Positions 1 to 10,450 of a DNA stretch of 64,000 bases are shown here, one piece after another; the first letter of the stretch is position 1, and each line of letters opens with the position of its first letter. The DNA is taken from the NCBI GenBank assembly GCA_028583605.1, contig CM053327.1, forward strand, positions 41,416,059-41,480,058. Direction: 5' to 3'. Made by a program: the position numbers and the translations under genes. The notes under the pieces were generated by a model, which did not search any database, was not told the DNA's origin, and worked only from the letters and a program-made list of their open reading frames with translations. Origin of the DNA: Dastarcus helophoroides (lineage: Eukaryota; Arthropoda; Insecta; Coleoptera; Bothrideridae).

Positions 1-99
1 TAACTGTTACGAAGTTAAGTGAGAGAAATAATAAATATTCTGGGACTCGAATTCTAGCATTGGTTATCTCAAAGGGTTCGAAGTTTGTCTGGCATCTGG

Positions 100-302
100 C
101 CTCACAAGCTCCATGGATTACAGACTCCTAGGAACATTCCGTATAACCGCCGATGATGCTAAAAAGCGAAACCAGGTCCGGTCATAATAAATATTTATCG
201 AAACATTTTGAAACCTTTAATATCTATTGTTGTTTTAATCGTTAATAAAGCTTAATAGTTATGAATGTTGAAGAATTCCACAAACTAACGGTTAGAAATG
301 TC
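100..302 (+). repeat. Dispersed repeat H3, copy 1 (uninterrupted reference copy)
   Basis: This segment recurs in the window. Positions 123-270 match the minus strand of 33557-33695. The whole segment matches plus-strand 33745-34183, where a foldback element interrupts it. Part of its 3' half also appears on the minus strand next to an FB copy at 31693-31735. It contains a hammerhead-like fold (143-185) and then an AT-rich tail ending near 'gaaatgtcaat'. No coding potential is visible. Repeat status is seen directly from the internal copies; the class is inferred only from the ribozyme-like core. Confidence 0.75.
143..185 (+). ncRNA. Hammerhead-like (type I) motif with altered core
   Basis: Read as RNA the order fits a type I hammerhead. 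Stem I is ATAACCG (143-149) with CGGTCAT (179-185), one mismatch. The core CCGATGA (150-156) stands where CUGANGA is expected. An extra T follows, then stem II GCT/AGC with an AAAA loop (158-167), GAAA (168-171), a short stem III ACC-A-GGT (171-177), and GTC as the cleavage triplet. The U-to-C change in the core and the extra U would be expected to impair catalysis, so this is probably a decayed ribozyme. Chance resemblance is possible but less likely, because the minus-strand copy at 33648-33690 keeps the same pairings. Confidence 0.4.
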
Positions 303-1511
303 AATGCAGAGATTAACATTCAGTTTACTTTCATTCATAGTTTCAGAAATAATTGCTAATGATTCATATGCAGATTATAGCTCTTCTAAATTTGTTATAA
401 CATAACGATCTCGACGTTAAATGAATTCTTTCCAAAATATTTCCCCAACTTTCTACTAATCCCTAAGGTCCCATGCCATGATATAATGCATGCAATTGGT
501 ACTGAAAAGCATTAACATTTTCCTAATTTTTTGTACATATTTCCTGTTGCTGTTACTGCTAATGTTACAGTTTTTTCGGTTAAAAAGTCATAGAATATTT
601 CAACGAGAAATCCTGGCGCTTTACAGCTATCATCCATGAATAGTTTCGGTTTTATCGTGGAATTGCGAAAAAAAAAAATGTAATTTTCGAGATCAAAATA
701 AAAATTTCCAGAAAACGAGACATAATGTGTGGAGGTTTAGCTTCATCTACTACGTAATGCTTGAGTGAGTGAACTGGGTCCCCATGTATCAATAAATTAC
801 AATAATAATGTTGATGAGTTGCGATAATGATAAAATTTAATGGCATACCTGATATGCAACGGTCGTTTCGCTTGAAAGGATACCAAAGGTTAAATTAAGA
901 GAATCAGGACGACGAAGGCGGGATTCACGCGGCGATATTATTAAATATCCTTGCAGTTTAAGTAAAGTTGGTGCACGTAATACCGCAGATCTCAGGGTCT
1001 TAAGGAGGCGAGCTTCTCTCCATTAGAGACACTTGGTGTAACATTCAGAGCACGGCGACTTCATCAAAAGCGTTAAACCCGCCTTGATAACAACCAGCTA
1101 ATCCTCGCTCTTGGAGAATGCAATCCCGACTCGCTAATTTATTGCATCTCGGTCCAACTACCAACCTCAATATCACCTACCATCTGCTACATTATGTTTC
1201 ATGGAGAATTTACCCGCTGCTGCTGCAACAAAGATTTTTCTTAATTGTGCACTTTGTAACTTTGTAACTGGCTTCTGAAAAACGGGTTAATTTTGTTGTC
1301 TGCCAACAGGCATTGGCTTGGAAACTTTAGGATAATCACTGTTTTAACAACGCCTTCGTCTTGTATAGACAAAAATAATTATACCATAACAGAAGTTAGA
1401 CATTGGTTTTAAGAACAAAGCGTTTTGTTGTAATTAGCTAAACATCATTTTCTGTTAGTTTTACATGGTACCAACATATTCTCTTTAAATATATTTAAGT
1501 ATTTATAAAAT
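303..1511. other. Intergenic DNA, no gene seen
   Basis: AT-rich sequence with scattered stops in all frames. The longest open frames are about 60 codons and show no recognisable domain. A somewhat less AT-rich patch lies at 880-1150. I see no tandem repeat, RNA gene or transposon protein here. Confidence 0.6.
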
Positions 1512-2095
1512 TACTAGGCGTGTACCCGATGAGATTACATTTCAGGAACTATTAATTGTTAAGGAGTTAATTTTTGGGTAACTTGCTCTGCATATACCCT
1601 TCTTTTCACCATATTTTTCTTCCTTGGCCCACATTTCTATTGTAATACGTCAAAACCCTTGGAGCCACTTTTGGTTAAATGTGTGGTTATGTATTATTAA
1701 CGTTTTTCGTTCTGTAGCAGAATAAACACTCTCAGTTTTACCGCCGTATAAAAGAAATGCGATAAGCAAAGTAAATACCGCCGCGCCGTGCCGAGAATAT
1801 GTTATTATACAAAGTGACGAGTTAACGCCTTGTATCTGAAGTACATGGTTAACGCGTACAGGCTGCTTTAAATCCAGTGGTGTGTATTATCTATTGCCTA
1901 CCTTTCTTAGGCCTTTAGAAGTTGAATTTTGGAAAATCCTTTCTTACAAGTTCTGTGCGTACGATCTAAAGATCTTCCCTTGTTGGTGCTCACTTGTGTT
2001 ACACGTAACCTTTGTGTGCAAAATTTCCATCTTTTAGAGCCATTTGTTTAAACTGTGCGTTGCCTGTCAGTCATTGTTAAGAATTTTATTAAATA
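1512..2095 (+). repeat. Dispersed ~590-bp repeat R590, copy 1
   Basis: It aligns collinearly, with divergence and small indels, to 29532-30088. Shared landmarks are the start 'actagNcgtgtac', 'aacttgctctgc', the GC-rich 'cgccgcgccgtg', 'ctttaaatccagtggtgtg' and the end 'cagtcaNtgtt'. No open frame spans it, and no terminal repeats or target duplication are visible, so its class is unknown. A small segmental duplication is the alternative to a transposon copy. Confidence 0.7.
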
Positions 2096-2444
2096 GATGG
2101 AATTGATTGCCATTTATGACCATTAACAATCGATATTAGAATGACTGATTAGGTTGTAGTTAATATATGTCTTCACTTGTTATATTTTTTACTTTTGGTG
2201 AATCTAAATCACTTCCATATTCTGCGCATCCGCTTAAATTTTAAAGTTACCTCCATGTCACTGTAATGTTGTAACTTTTTGAGTTATCATGTCCACAAAA
2301 AAAAAAAACGTTCGAAAATTAAACATTATTACCATCCTAAAGAAGATAGCAGTAATAATACATTGTTGTTTAGTTTTCTGTATTAATTACAAAAATGTGT
2401 GTGGATAAGTAGCTTGACAAACTTTGACATTCTCTGAAATAAAC
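2096..2444. other. Intergenic DNA, no gene seen
   Basis: AT-rich spacer between R590 and R610, including a short A run near 2297-2308. Nothing is recognisable. Confidence 0.5.
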
Positions 2445-3055
2445 GATATACACATCAGGAATGTCAAACTTTGTCCATAGGGAGAATGTTAATGAGAAAT
2501 TTAACATTGGGAGCTAATAGTGGGATAGAGGGGCGGCGCCTTGTATTCTCCTACACCGGTGTAAACAATTCAACGCAGAACTCAGTGATCAGTGCTGGTG
2601 GAGATTTCAGTAGTATATCATAGCTTCTAACGTGTTTTGTTGCGGGATTACTACTGGCAGGCAACAATTCTATTAAAATTTGTGTACCACATGCTGTTTG
2701 TTTTTTAGTCCGTTGATTTAATCAACGTTTGAGGCAAAATAAAACTGATATCCTTTGATAACCAAAATAAATAAACGAGATTTCTTAAATAAAATAAATA
2801 ATAATTCTAATGAAGAATATAACATAATAACTCTTTAAACATTACAGTATAAGGAGTTCAAAGAGGCCTCGAGATTGTGCTAAACAATATTCCAGTCTGT
2901 TGTAAAACTCTGGACGAGTTTTTTCTAACATCTAAACTGGAAGATAAGAGCATGCTCCGTCAAAGTAGGGGAATACGTTCAGCGGCAGTAGAAAACTATG
3001 GAAGGGACAATTCTTAGCGTTTTACATGGACAAGGAAAATTTTTCCTTATCTGTA
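2445..3055 (+). repeat. Dispersed ~610-bp repeat R610, copy A
   Basis: Near full-length match to 7531-8140 (copy B), from 'gatatacac' to 'tttttccttat'. It includes the less AT-rich stretch 'cctacaccggtgtaaac' and a short palindrome-like 'gttgatttaatcaac'. The two copies lie in the same orientation on either side of the AT-rich block at 3.1-7.3 kb. There is no long open frame. The class is unknown; it could be a non-autonomous element or a duplicated flank. Confidence 0.8.
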
Positions 3056-3071
3056 TAGGCACTGTGATACT

Positions 3072-3083
3072 GCAGCACCCCCA
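3072..3083 (+). repeat. 12-bp direct repeat, left edge of AT-rich block
   Basis: The sequence GCAGCACCCCCA also occurs at 7340-7351. The two copies bound the AT-rich block almost exactly, as a target-site duplication would. They could instead be matching ends of another element. Confidence 0.5.
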
Positions 3084-3297
3084 GTTTCGCTTACGAGTTT
3101 TTTTCTCAAAATTTTCCGAACACTTTTCATTACGCAATTTTTTGTAGAAATTTTTAATTTTCTCTGATTTCTTTTTTTAAAAAATTTAGGTTTCTTTCAC
3201 AAGGTTACGACATTCAAAAAACTATTTTATTTTTAATTTTGATCAAAATCACATTTTTAAAAACTAGTTTTTGTAAAAGTTTTGATAAGGAAATGAA

Positions 3298-3690
3298 TAT
3301 TTCGAGCAGGAATTAAAATGTTAACAAAAAACTCAAATTTCTTTCAAAATGTCAACATTTTGAGAAAATAATTCCAATTTCAAGAAAAAATCTAAATCCA
3401 ACTCAGCTCGCATTTTACTATTTCTCTAAAAAATAAGTTGATACGGTATCTTTGACTTTTTGCCTCAAATCTCATTTTGTTTAAAATTTTTTAGAGAATA
3501 TTTCGAGCAGGAATTGAAATGTTAAGAAAAAAACTCAAATTTCTTTAAAAATGTTAACATTTTAAGAAAATAATTACAATTTCAAGAAAAATCTAAATTC
3601 AACTCATCTCGCATTTTACCATTTCTCTAAAAAATAAGTTAATACGGTATTTTCGAATTTTTACATCAAATCTCATTTTGTATAAAAATT
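3298..3690 (+). repeat. 200-bp tandem duplication (2 copies) in AT-rich DNA
   Basis: Two head-to-tail copies start at 3298 and 3498, each opening with 'atatttcgagcagg' and running through 'gataCGGTAT'-like sequence to 'tctcattttgt'. They differ by a few percent. The surroundings are degenerate AAATTTTC/GAAAATTT motif DNA. The short open frames here are by-products of base composition. Confidence 0.75.
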
Positions 3691-4619
3691 GTGAGCTTTT
3701 TTCAGATATTTCGATTTTTTTAGAAAATTTTGATATTTTCAGCGAAATTTCCATTTTACTTAAATATTTTATAAAAAGAAATTTGCTCAAAATTTTCATT
3801 TTTCCTGAAAGTGTTGTTCTTAAAATTTCTTCTGGAAATTCCAACTTCTCCAGATTTTTCTTTGTGTTCCTCTCATTTGCTTTAAAAATTTTAAATGTTA
3901 ATAGTTTTTTTACGACACTGACAATTTAAAGTTCATTTTATTTTGTAGTTTTGACAAAAAATGTTTGGAAAAAATCCTGAAAGCTCTATAAAAATTTCAA
4001 CATATTGAGAAAACAAAAGTTTTCGACTTTTTTGTAAAGATATTTCAAATTTTTTTCAAATTTCGATTTTTTTCTCTAAGAAATTTTGTTTTTTTTCCCT
4101 ATGCAATTTGTGTTTTTCTCTAAACATTTAATACAAAATATTTTTTTTGAAATTTCAACTTTTCCTGGAGATTTTATCTTTAAAATATTTTTTCTTGTAG
4201 AAATTTTGATTTTTCTCCAATTTGTTTTGAGAATTTAAAAGCTTTTTAACGAAATTTTAAAATTTATTTTATTTTGTAATTTTGATAAGAAGCTAAAAAT
4301 TGTGAAGTATAAGTTTAAGGAAAATAAACTTTAAATCTGCTTAAAAATAAAAAAAAATTGGGAAAAATATGGAAATTTCAAGAAAAAATGAACCTTGCAA
4401 ATTTCAACCTTTTTTAGAATTTAATATTTTTTTAAAAAATTACTACTCCTGTAGGACCAAAGAAAATTCTGAATTGGAATTTCCAATTTTTCTAGAAATG
4501 TTAAATTTATTCTTGAAATTCTCAAATTTAAATTTAAAATTTAAATTCCGACAAAAAAAAGATCGAAATTTAAGAATTAAACTCAAAATTTCAAGAGAAA
4601 GCGGATTATATTTTTAAAA
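3691..4619. repeat. AT-rich degenerate motif DNA
   Basis: Low-complexity sequence made of loosely repeated 'tttttcNaatttcgac' words in this orientation, switching to 'gaaatttcaag' words near 4300. Open frames of about 80 codons occur on both strands but are rich in F, K, I, S and L only, as expected from composition. No gene is called. Confidence 0.6.
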
Positions 4620-6620
4620 AAAGTTTTTTAATAGTAAATAACATTCTTCAAAAAAAATAACAGTTTCAGAATTAAAGAAAAAAAAGTTTCTTTGAAATAA
4701 ATTAATTGTCATAAATATTCTTCTTATAATTTCAACTGTTAAAGTGGGAATTATTGAAATTTTGAAGAAAAAGAATCAACATTTTTAGAAGAGCCTCGAA
4801 ATTTCGACTTTAAAATTAATTAAAATTTTAAAAGAAATCCATTAACAATTTACTGTTATAATTTAATTTTTTTCTAGAAATTTTGAAGTTGCAAAGAAAT
4901 TTCAAAAATCAAATATTCCAGCTATCAAATATTCCAGCTTGAAGCCAATTTTTTTTGATTTAAATTGAAATGTTGGCAATTTATTTGTATATAAAATACA
5001 AGTTTTTTTTTAAATTTGTTTTAAAACTGTGCTCAATTTTAAAAATAGAAATTTTTGTTATTAATTTTTTTTAAATTCGAGTGTTATTTCGAAATTTTTC
5101 TCAAAAAAATGTAAAGGTAAAAAGAAAAACATTACCACTTTTAAAAAATAAAGCTAAAGTTATCAGAAAAGTCGAATTTAAAAAAAAAGTCAAATCTTAA
5201 AAAATTTTGAAATTTTCATAGGAAGTCAAATTTTCAAAAGAAGATAAGGATTTCGAAACAAATTTCAATTTTTAAAATGGTCGACATTTTTGATAATAGA
5301 AAAACTTTCTTATTAGTAAACAATATTTAAAAAAAAAATAACAGTTTGGAATTAAAGAAAAAAAAGTTTTTTTGAAATAAATTGTCATAAATATTCTTAT
5401 AATTTCGACTTTTAAAGTGGGAATTATTGAAATTTTGGAGAAAAAGAATCAACATTTTTAGAAGAGTCTCGAAATTTCGACTTTAAAATTAATTAAAATT
5501 TTAAAAGAAATCCATTAACAATTTACTGTTATAATTTAATTTTTTTCTAGAAATTTTGAAGTTGCAAAGAAATTTCAAAAATCAAATATTCCAGCTATCA
5601 AATATTCCAGCTTGAAGCCAATTTTTTTTGATTTAAATTGAAATGTTGGCAATTTATTTGTATATAAAATACAAGTTTTTTTTAAATTTGTTTTAAAACT
5701 GTGCTCAATTTTAAAAATAGAAATTTTTGTTATTAATTTTTTTAAATTCGAGTGTTATTTCGAAATTTTTCTCAAAAAAATGTAAAGTTAAAAAGAAAAA
5801 CATTACCACTTTTAAAAAATAAAGCTAAAGTTATCAGAAAAGTCGAATTTAAAAAAAAAAGTCAAATCTTAAAAAATTTTGAAATTTTCATAGGAAGTCA
5901 ACTTTTCAAAAGAAGATAAGGATTTCGAAACAAATTTCAATTTTTAAAATGGTCGACATTTTTGATAATAGAAAAACTTTCTTATTAGTAAACAATATTT
6001 AAAAAAAAATAACAGTTTGGAATTAAAGAAAAAAAAGTTTTTTTGAAATAAATTGTCATAAATATTCTTATAATTTCGACTTTTAAAGTGGGAATTATTG
6101 AAATTTTGGAGAAAAAGAATCAACATTTTTAGAAGGGTCTCAAAATCTCGAAATTAAAATTAATTAAAATTTTGAAAGAAATTCATTAACAATTTACTGT
6201 TCTAATTTAATTTTTTTCTAGTAATTTTGAAGTTCCAGAGAAATTTCAAAAATCAAATATTCCCGCTTGAAGCCAATTTTTTGTGATTAAAATTGAAATG
6301 TTGACAATTTATTTGTATATAAAATGCAAGTTTTTTTTGAAATTTGTTTCAAAACTGTGCTCAATTTTAAAAATAGAAATTTTTGTTATTAATTTTTTTA
6401 AATTCGAGTATTATTTCAAAATTTTTCCCAAAAAAATATAAAGTTGAAAAGAAAAACATTACCACTTTTAAAAAATGAAGCTAACGTTATTAGAAAAGTC
6501 GAATTTTTTAAAAAAAAGTCAAATCTTAAAAAAATTTGAAATTTTCATAGAAAGTCAAATTTTTAAAAGAAGATAAGGATTTGGAAAAAAATTTTCAATT
6601 TTTAAAATGGTCGACATTTT
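4620..6620 (+). repeat. ~670-bp tandem repeat, 3 copies
   Basis: Three head-to-tail units, about 4620-5290, 5291-5962 and 5963-6620. The anchor 'tcgacatttt' at the end of each unit lies at 5281, 5953 and 6611 (spacings 672 and 658). Shared features include 'aataacagttt', 'caaatattccagc' and 'tttgtatataaaat'. Units 1 and 2 are closest; unit 3 is more diverged and lacks one of the two adjacent 'caaatattccagct' words. Confidence 0.8.
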
Positions 6621-6752
6621 CGATAATTTTGGGAATGTCAATGAAAGACGAATTTTTGGAAAAATATCGACATTTAAAATCGTCGACATTTTCGATAATT
6701 TTGGGAATGTCAATGAAAGACGAATTTTTGGAAAAATATCGACATTTAAAAT
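6604..6752 (+). repeat. 72-bp tandem duplication
   Basis: Two nearly identical adjacent units. The anchor 'tcgacattttcgataat' lies at 6611 and 6683. They sit at the end of the 670-bp array and are probably a later local duplication. Confidence 0.75.
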
Positions 6753-7339
6753 AAATTGCAGAGTTTTTAATTAAATTTTTAAAGAAGCTGAATTTTTCGA
6801 ATATTGTAGAAAACTGAAAATTATCAAAACATTCGTAATTATTAAAAAAGTTGAAATTTTAAAAAGGTAAAATTTTGAAAAAAAGTCGAAATTTTCAATA
6901 GTTCAATTTTAAAAAGGATCTTTCCTTTTAAATCGAAGATTTAATTGGAAAGGTTTAAAAAAATGTATAAATAGAATTTTAAAAAAGTTTGAACTTTTCA
7001 AAAAAAGTCAAGTTTTCAAAAACAGTCGAAATTTTCAAAAAAAAGTCGAAGTTTTGAAATGGAGTTGAAATTTTACGAAATATTAGTCGAATATTTCAAT
7101 GACAGGTTTTAAGAAATGTCTGACTTAAAAAAAAATCACAATTTTCAAATAAAGGATCGACAGTTTGCAAAAAATGTCAAAATTTTGAAAATAATTGAAA
7201 TTAACTCAATAGTCAAAATTTTTAAGTTTTCCAACAATTTTAAATTTTGGAAAATGACTAAAATTTTCGAAAAGTAACGTTTTGAAATGCTGAAGTTTTC
7301 ATTAGAAAATTTAAACATTTTAAAACGCTAAATATTGTC
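6753..7339. repeat. AT-rich degenerate motif DNA, right end of block
   Basis: More 'gtcgaaattttcaaaa' words without a clear longer period. It ends abruptly at the 12-bp direct repeat at 7340-7351, after which base composition changes. Confidence 0.6.
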
Positions 7340-7530
7340 GCAGCACCCCCATTAGTTGTGGCTGCGAGACGCCACTGGTTAGAAGAAACGTATTTCGTTT
7401 TGTAATCAAATTCCGTTAAAGCAACATTTACTATTATGGTAGAAGATGTTACTAAAACCACGATGTAGTATCACTAAACATACCGCAACGTCGTAAAAGT
7501 CCTTTACCTCCACCATATTTGTGGTACATT
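7340..7530. other. Spacer with 12-bp direct repeat and hAT-like end
   Basis: It begins with the right copy of GCAGCACCCCCA. Read on the minus strand, 'ccagtggcgtctcgcagcc' (7352-7376 area) resembles the CAGTGGCG ends common in hAT-type DNA transposons. No transposase and no matching second end are visible, so the assignment is weak. Confidence 0.35.
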
Positions 7531-8140
7531 GATATACACGTCAGGAAAGTCAAACACTGTCCATAGGGAGAATATTAATGAGAGATTTAACATTGAGAGC
7601 TAATAGTGGGATAGATGGGCGGTGCCTTGTATTCTCCTACACCGGTGTAAACAATTTAACGCAGAGCGCAGCGATCAGTGCTGGTGGAGATTTCAGTAGT
7701 ACATCATAGCTTCTAACGTGTTTTGTTACGGGATTACTACTGGCAGGCAACAATTTTATTAAAATTTGCGTACCATGCTGTTGTTTCTTTTAGTCTGTTG
7801 ATTTAATCAACGTCTGAGGCAAAATAACACTCATATTCTTTGATAACCAAAATAAATAAACGAGATTTCTTAAACAAAATAAATAAAAATTCTAATGAAG
7901 AATATAACAAAATAACTCTTTAAACATTACAATATAAGGAATTTAAATAGGCCGCCAGACTGTGCCAAACAATATTCCAGTCTGTTGTAAAACTCTCGAC
8001 GAGTTTTTTCTAACATCTAAACTGAAAGATACAAGCATGATGCGTCAAAGTAAGGAAATACGTTTAGCGGCCGTAGAAAACTATGGAAGGGACAATTCTT
8101 AGCGTTTTACATGGACAATGAAAATTTTTCCTTATTTGTA
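7531..8140 (+). repeat. Dispersed ~610-bp repeat R610, copy B
   Basis: Direct-orientation partner of 2445-3055. Homology to copy A ends at 'tttttccttatNtgta', and a different sequence begins at 8143 with 'tgttgggctc'. No coding capacity. Confidence 0.8.
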
Positions 8141-8484
8141 GATGTTGGGCTCTTTAAAACGAAACAGAGTCAATAAATCAGCAGAGAATTATACTTCGGA
8201 AAAGCGCAGAGGTCGATTTTTAGTCGAAGGGGGACGTCCGTTCAGATAAATAATTTCTTGTTGTAGAATCTGCCCCCCCTTCCCCCATGAAGACGGTAGA
8301 AGCAACCGTCGAAAATTCCTAATAAGCAAGGAGGATTAATTGATAGATCGTTTGAAACGAATTCTAATTCTCTAAACAATCGTGTCTTATTATTGTTGCG
8401 CGTTATCGGTTCGAGGATTAAAACTGCGTGAATTGTAACCAGTTTATTTCCAAACTGAACTCGGAACACTACAATTGTAATTCA
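8141..8484. other. No gene seen; possible start of an LTR-like element
   Basis: It begins TGTTGGG at 8143, directly after R610 copy B ends. It includes a C run (8273-8288) and a 75-codon open frame on the minus strand without a recognisable domain. Together with repeat X (8485-8860, ending TTGTTACA) it could be a TG...CA solo LTR, but I found no target-site duplication or second LTR. Confidence 0.25.
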
Positions 8485-8860
8485 CTTAACTAACCAACTA
8501 ATTAACACTGCTTAATGAACTAACCTATTCATTGACTGACTAGCTGAGGGAAAGCCGACCGAAGCGTCTATTTATAGATTTCGTTTCGGGTTCTAGAAGG
8601 AACGAGCAGATAAGACTAATCGTTTGCGGAAATTTCTGGAGCGCCTATCTGCTCGGCGTCATTATCGAGGCCCCTTCCCCTTATCAAATTTCCCCTTATC
8701 AAATTTCCCCTTATCAAATTCCCCTTATCAAATTCCCCTTATCAAATTCCCCTTATCAAATTCCCCTTATCAAATTCCCCTTATCAAATTCCCCTTATCA
8801 AATTTTTCTAGAAAAATTCCTTAGGTACTAAATTCTATAATTACATTTTGTTACATTATT
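8485..8860 (+). repeat. Dispersed repeat X, copy 1
   Basis: It matches 39785-39996. Shared landmarks in order are 'ctaactaa', 'gactgagggaaag', 'tatttataga' (TATA-like), 'ttctagaaggaacg', 'atcgtttgcggaaatt', 'tttctagaaaaattcc' and 'acattttgttaca'. The TATA-like word and compact layout suggest a promoter-bearing piece of a transposon (LTR or 5' UTR). This is inference. Confidence 0.65.
8677..8806 (+). repeat. Minisatellite, 14-15-bp unit x 9
   Basis: Nine copies of CCCCTTATCAAATT(T), with TTATCAAATT at 8681, 8696, 8711, 8725, 8739, 8753, 8767, 8781 and 8795. The first units are 15 bp and the rest 14 bp. The related repeat at 39.9 kb has a single similar unit, so the expansion happened locally. 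The short open frame across it is a by-product. Confidence 0.9.
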
Positions 8861-9058
8861 ATAATTTGACAAATTAGTTTGTAAGATGCAGGTCTTTAAT
8901 ATAAAAAAAAACTACTTTTTGCGAAGCATTGTCTAAATTAGATTATATATCGGTCATTTCGTGTTCCTTTTCGTCCACCCCGCACCTCGACCAAAGGAGA
9001 CCTTTTCTGCATATCCTGATCTATGTAGTTTCACGGTTCAAACTCTTGTGGAAGTGTA

Positions 9059-9650
9059 TTATGGACCTGGGATTGAATTTTTTCCACATCTGATGGGCCT
9101 AAGGACGCCCATCCGAGTTGGAAGTGCCTTTTGCATGCAAGCGCTTCGCACAGTGTGGCTATTTAAGTTTTCTTCAAAGGAATTATCAAATTCGTACCTG
9201 GGTTGCATATAATCAATCGATCCTGATAAAATCACAGGGGTACTAGCATCAATCAGAGGATCCAAGCTGGGGGACTTCTGTCCTAGTGTGGCCAGTTTGA
9301 GAGAGGTGCAGAGGACGTTCTTTAGTTTCTCAACAAGTTTGGGTGGCTGAATGAATGACCAAGGACACCTCAATCATGGAGATAGCACAATGGGCCCGGA
9401 AAGGGTGGCCTAAGTGCTGGCCTAAACTTTAGGCACAACGAATCCAAAATCCAGAATCCAGAGGGGTCCATTCCTTGAGGATTCCAGGTGACTAGCTAAG
9501 TCTCCTTCTTGAAATTGTTTTAATTGCAGTAATCTTGAGGCTCCCTTGATTGCCTTCCTCTTCACTGAAAGGTGGAGAGGAGTTAGACCTAGCATTACTT
9601 CCATTGCTGCTGTTGGGCAAAAGCGTTGTGTAACTACAACAGATTATTAT
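9059..9650 (-). pseudogene. LINE ORF2 C-terminal fragment (I/R1/Loa-like)
   Basis: On the minus strand a first frame reads CPTAAMEVMLGLTPLHL and continues KRKAIKGASRL. This matches the segment after the reverse transcriptase of I/R1/Loa-group LINEs, where '(T)PTAALEVLLGLxPLHL' precedes the RNase H domain. After a frame break, a second frame (9059-9373) has a YMQPRYEFDNSFEE stretch, which fits the next conserved 'PRYxFDkPF' block of those proteins. The fragment is 5'-truncated, with no RT domain and at least one frameshift. It is not closely related to the jockey-like relics elsewhere in the window. The family assignment rests on motif recognition only. Confidence 0.6.
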
Positions 9651-10200
9651 TTTTAAATATCAATTAAGTATAGTTACTGGCAAGCTTACTCTTCTGATAA
9701 ATCGCAAGGGATTAATTGAAACAAATCTAATTTCTGATGTCTAAATTGTTGCTAATTAATAGTGAAACAGCTGGTACAGTAAGGTCTTACCACCCATTAA
9801 CTTAATGTGTATGGTTTTGCTAACGGATTGATGTAGGAAGTCATCAATTCATGTGGATACCATGCCCACATTATCAGTCCGCTGAACTTTAAATGATATA
9901 AATCAAGCGTGAAAGGAAATATTTTGCATAGCAGTACTTCTAGCATTCATTATTACCTTCTGCAACTAATTCATCACAGACATCAACATTTTTTTTTAAA
10001 AACTGATCATAATTGGCGATACAAATTAACGGTTCAGTGACTCCATCTGCGTTGGTTGACATACAAAACTTTTAAATGTAATGAAGTAAACGTTTACCCC
10101 TTCTTTGGATTCTCTTTCAATATCGCAAGCATACGCTTGCTCTTGAATCACTTGCACTGCAGTTTGTGATCTTTAAACATTTGGATTAACACCCTTGAGT
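9651..10200. other. Intergenic DNA, no gene seen
   Basis: AT-rich DNA with no open frame worth calling and no repeat recognised. Confidence 0.5.
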
Positions 10201-10202
10201 AT

Positions 10203-10450
10203 TTTTTGTTGGTGGAAGGAACTGGTCCTTGGTTATTTTCATAAATCCTGTCCCCTGAAACCAAGAAAGATTAAAAAAACACAACAGAGGTTGCTCTAAC
10301 GCGTTTCGATATCAAGCTATTATTTTCAGAGAGATTCTATCTCTCTAACTCTCTGAAAATGATAGCTTGCCTATCAAAACGCGTTAGAGCAACCTCTGTT
10401 GTATTTTTTAATCTGTTTTGGTTTCAGGGGACAAGATTTGTATTTCAACC
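10203..10450. mobile_element. FB foldback element, full palindrome
   Basis: Left arm: 'ttggtggaaggaactggtcc', then 'tgtcccctgaaaccaagaaa', 'aacacaacagaggttgctct' and 'aacgcgtttcgat'. After a short centre (10330-10355) the same words return inverted, ending 'tttcaggggacaagatttgt'. The arms are about 100 nt and nearly complementary, so the single strand would fold into one long hairpin. About 15 full or half copies of this family lie in the window. There is no coding capacity. It is a non-autonomous element of uncertain class. Confidence 0.85.

Noticed and set aside
1512..1560. Possible hammerhead core near 'cccgatgagattac' in R590
   Set aside because: No GAAA follows at the right distance and no stem II forms; copy 2 does not improve it.
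8624..8824. Frame with PLSNF/PYQIPLIKF repeats resembling a repetitive secreted peptide
   Set aside because: It is produced by the CCCCTTATCAAATT minisatellite inside a dispersed repeat; the other copy of that repeat lacks it.
8143..8855. Solo LTR bounded by TGTTGGG...TTGTTACA
   Set aside because: No target-site duplication, no second LTR and no gag-pol fragment. It is kept only as a weak possibility within the repeat X entry.
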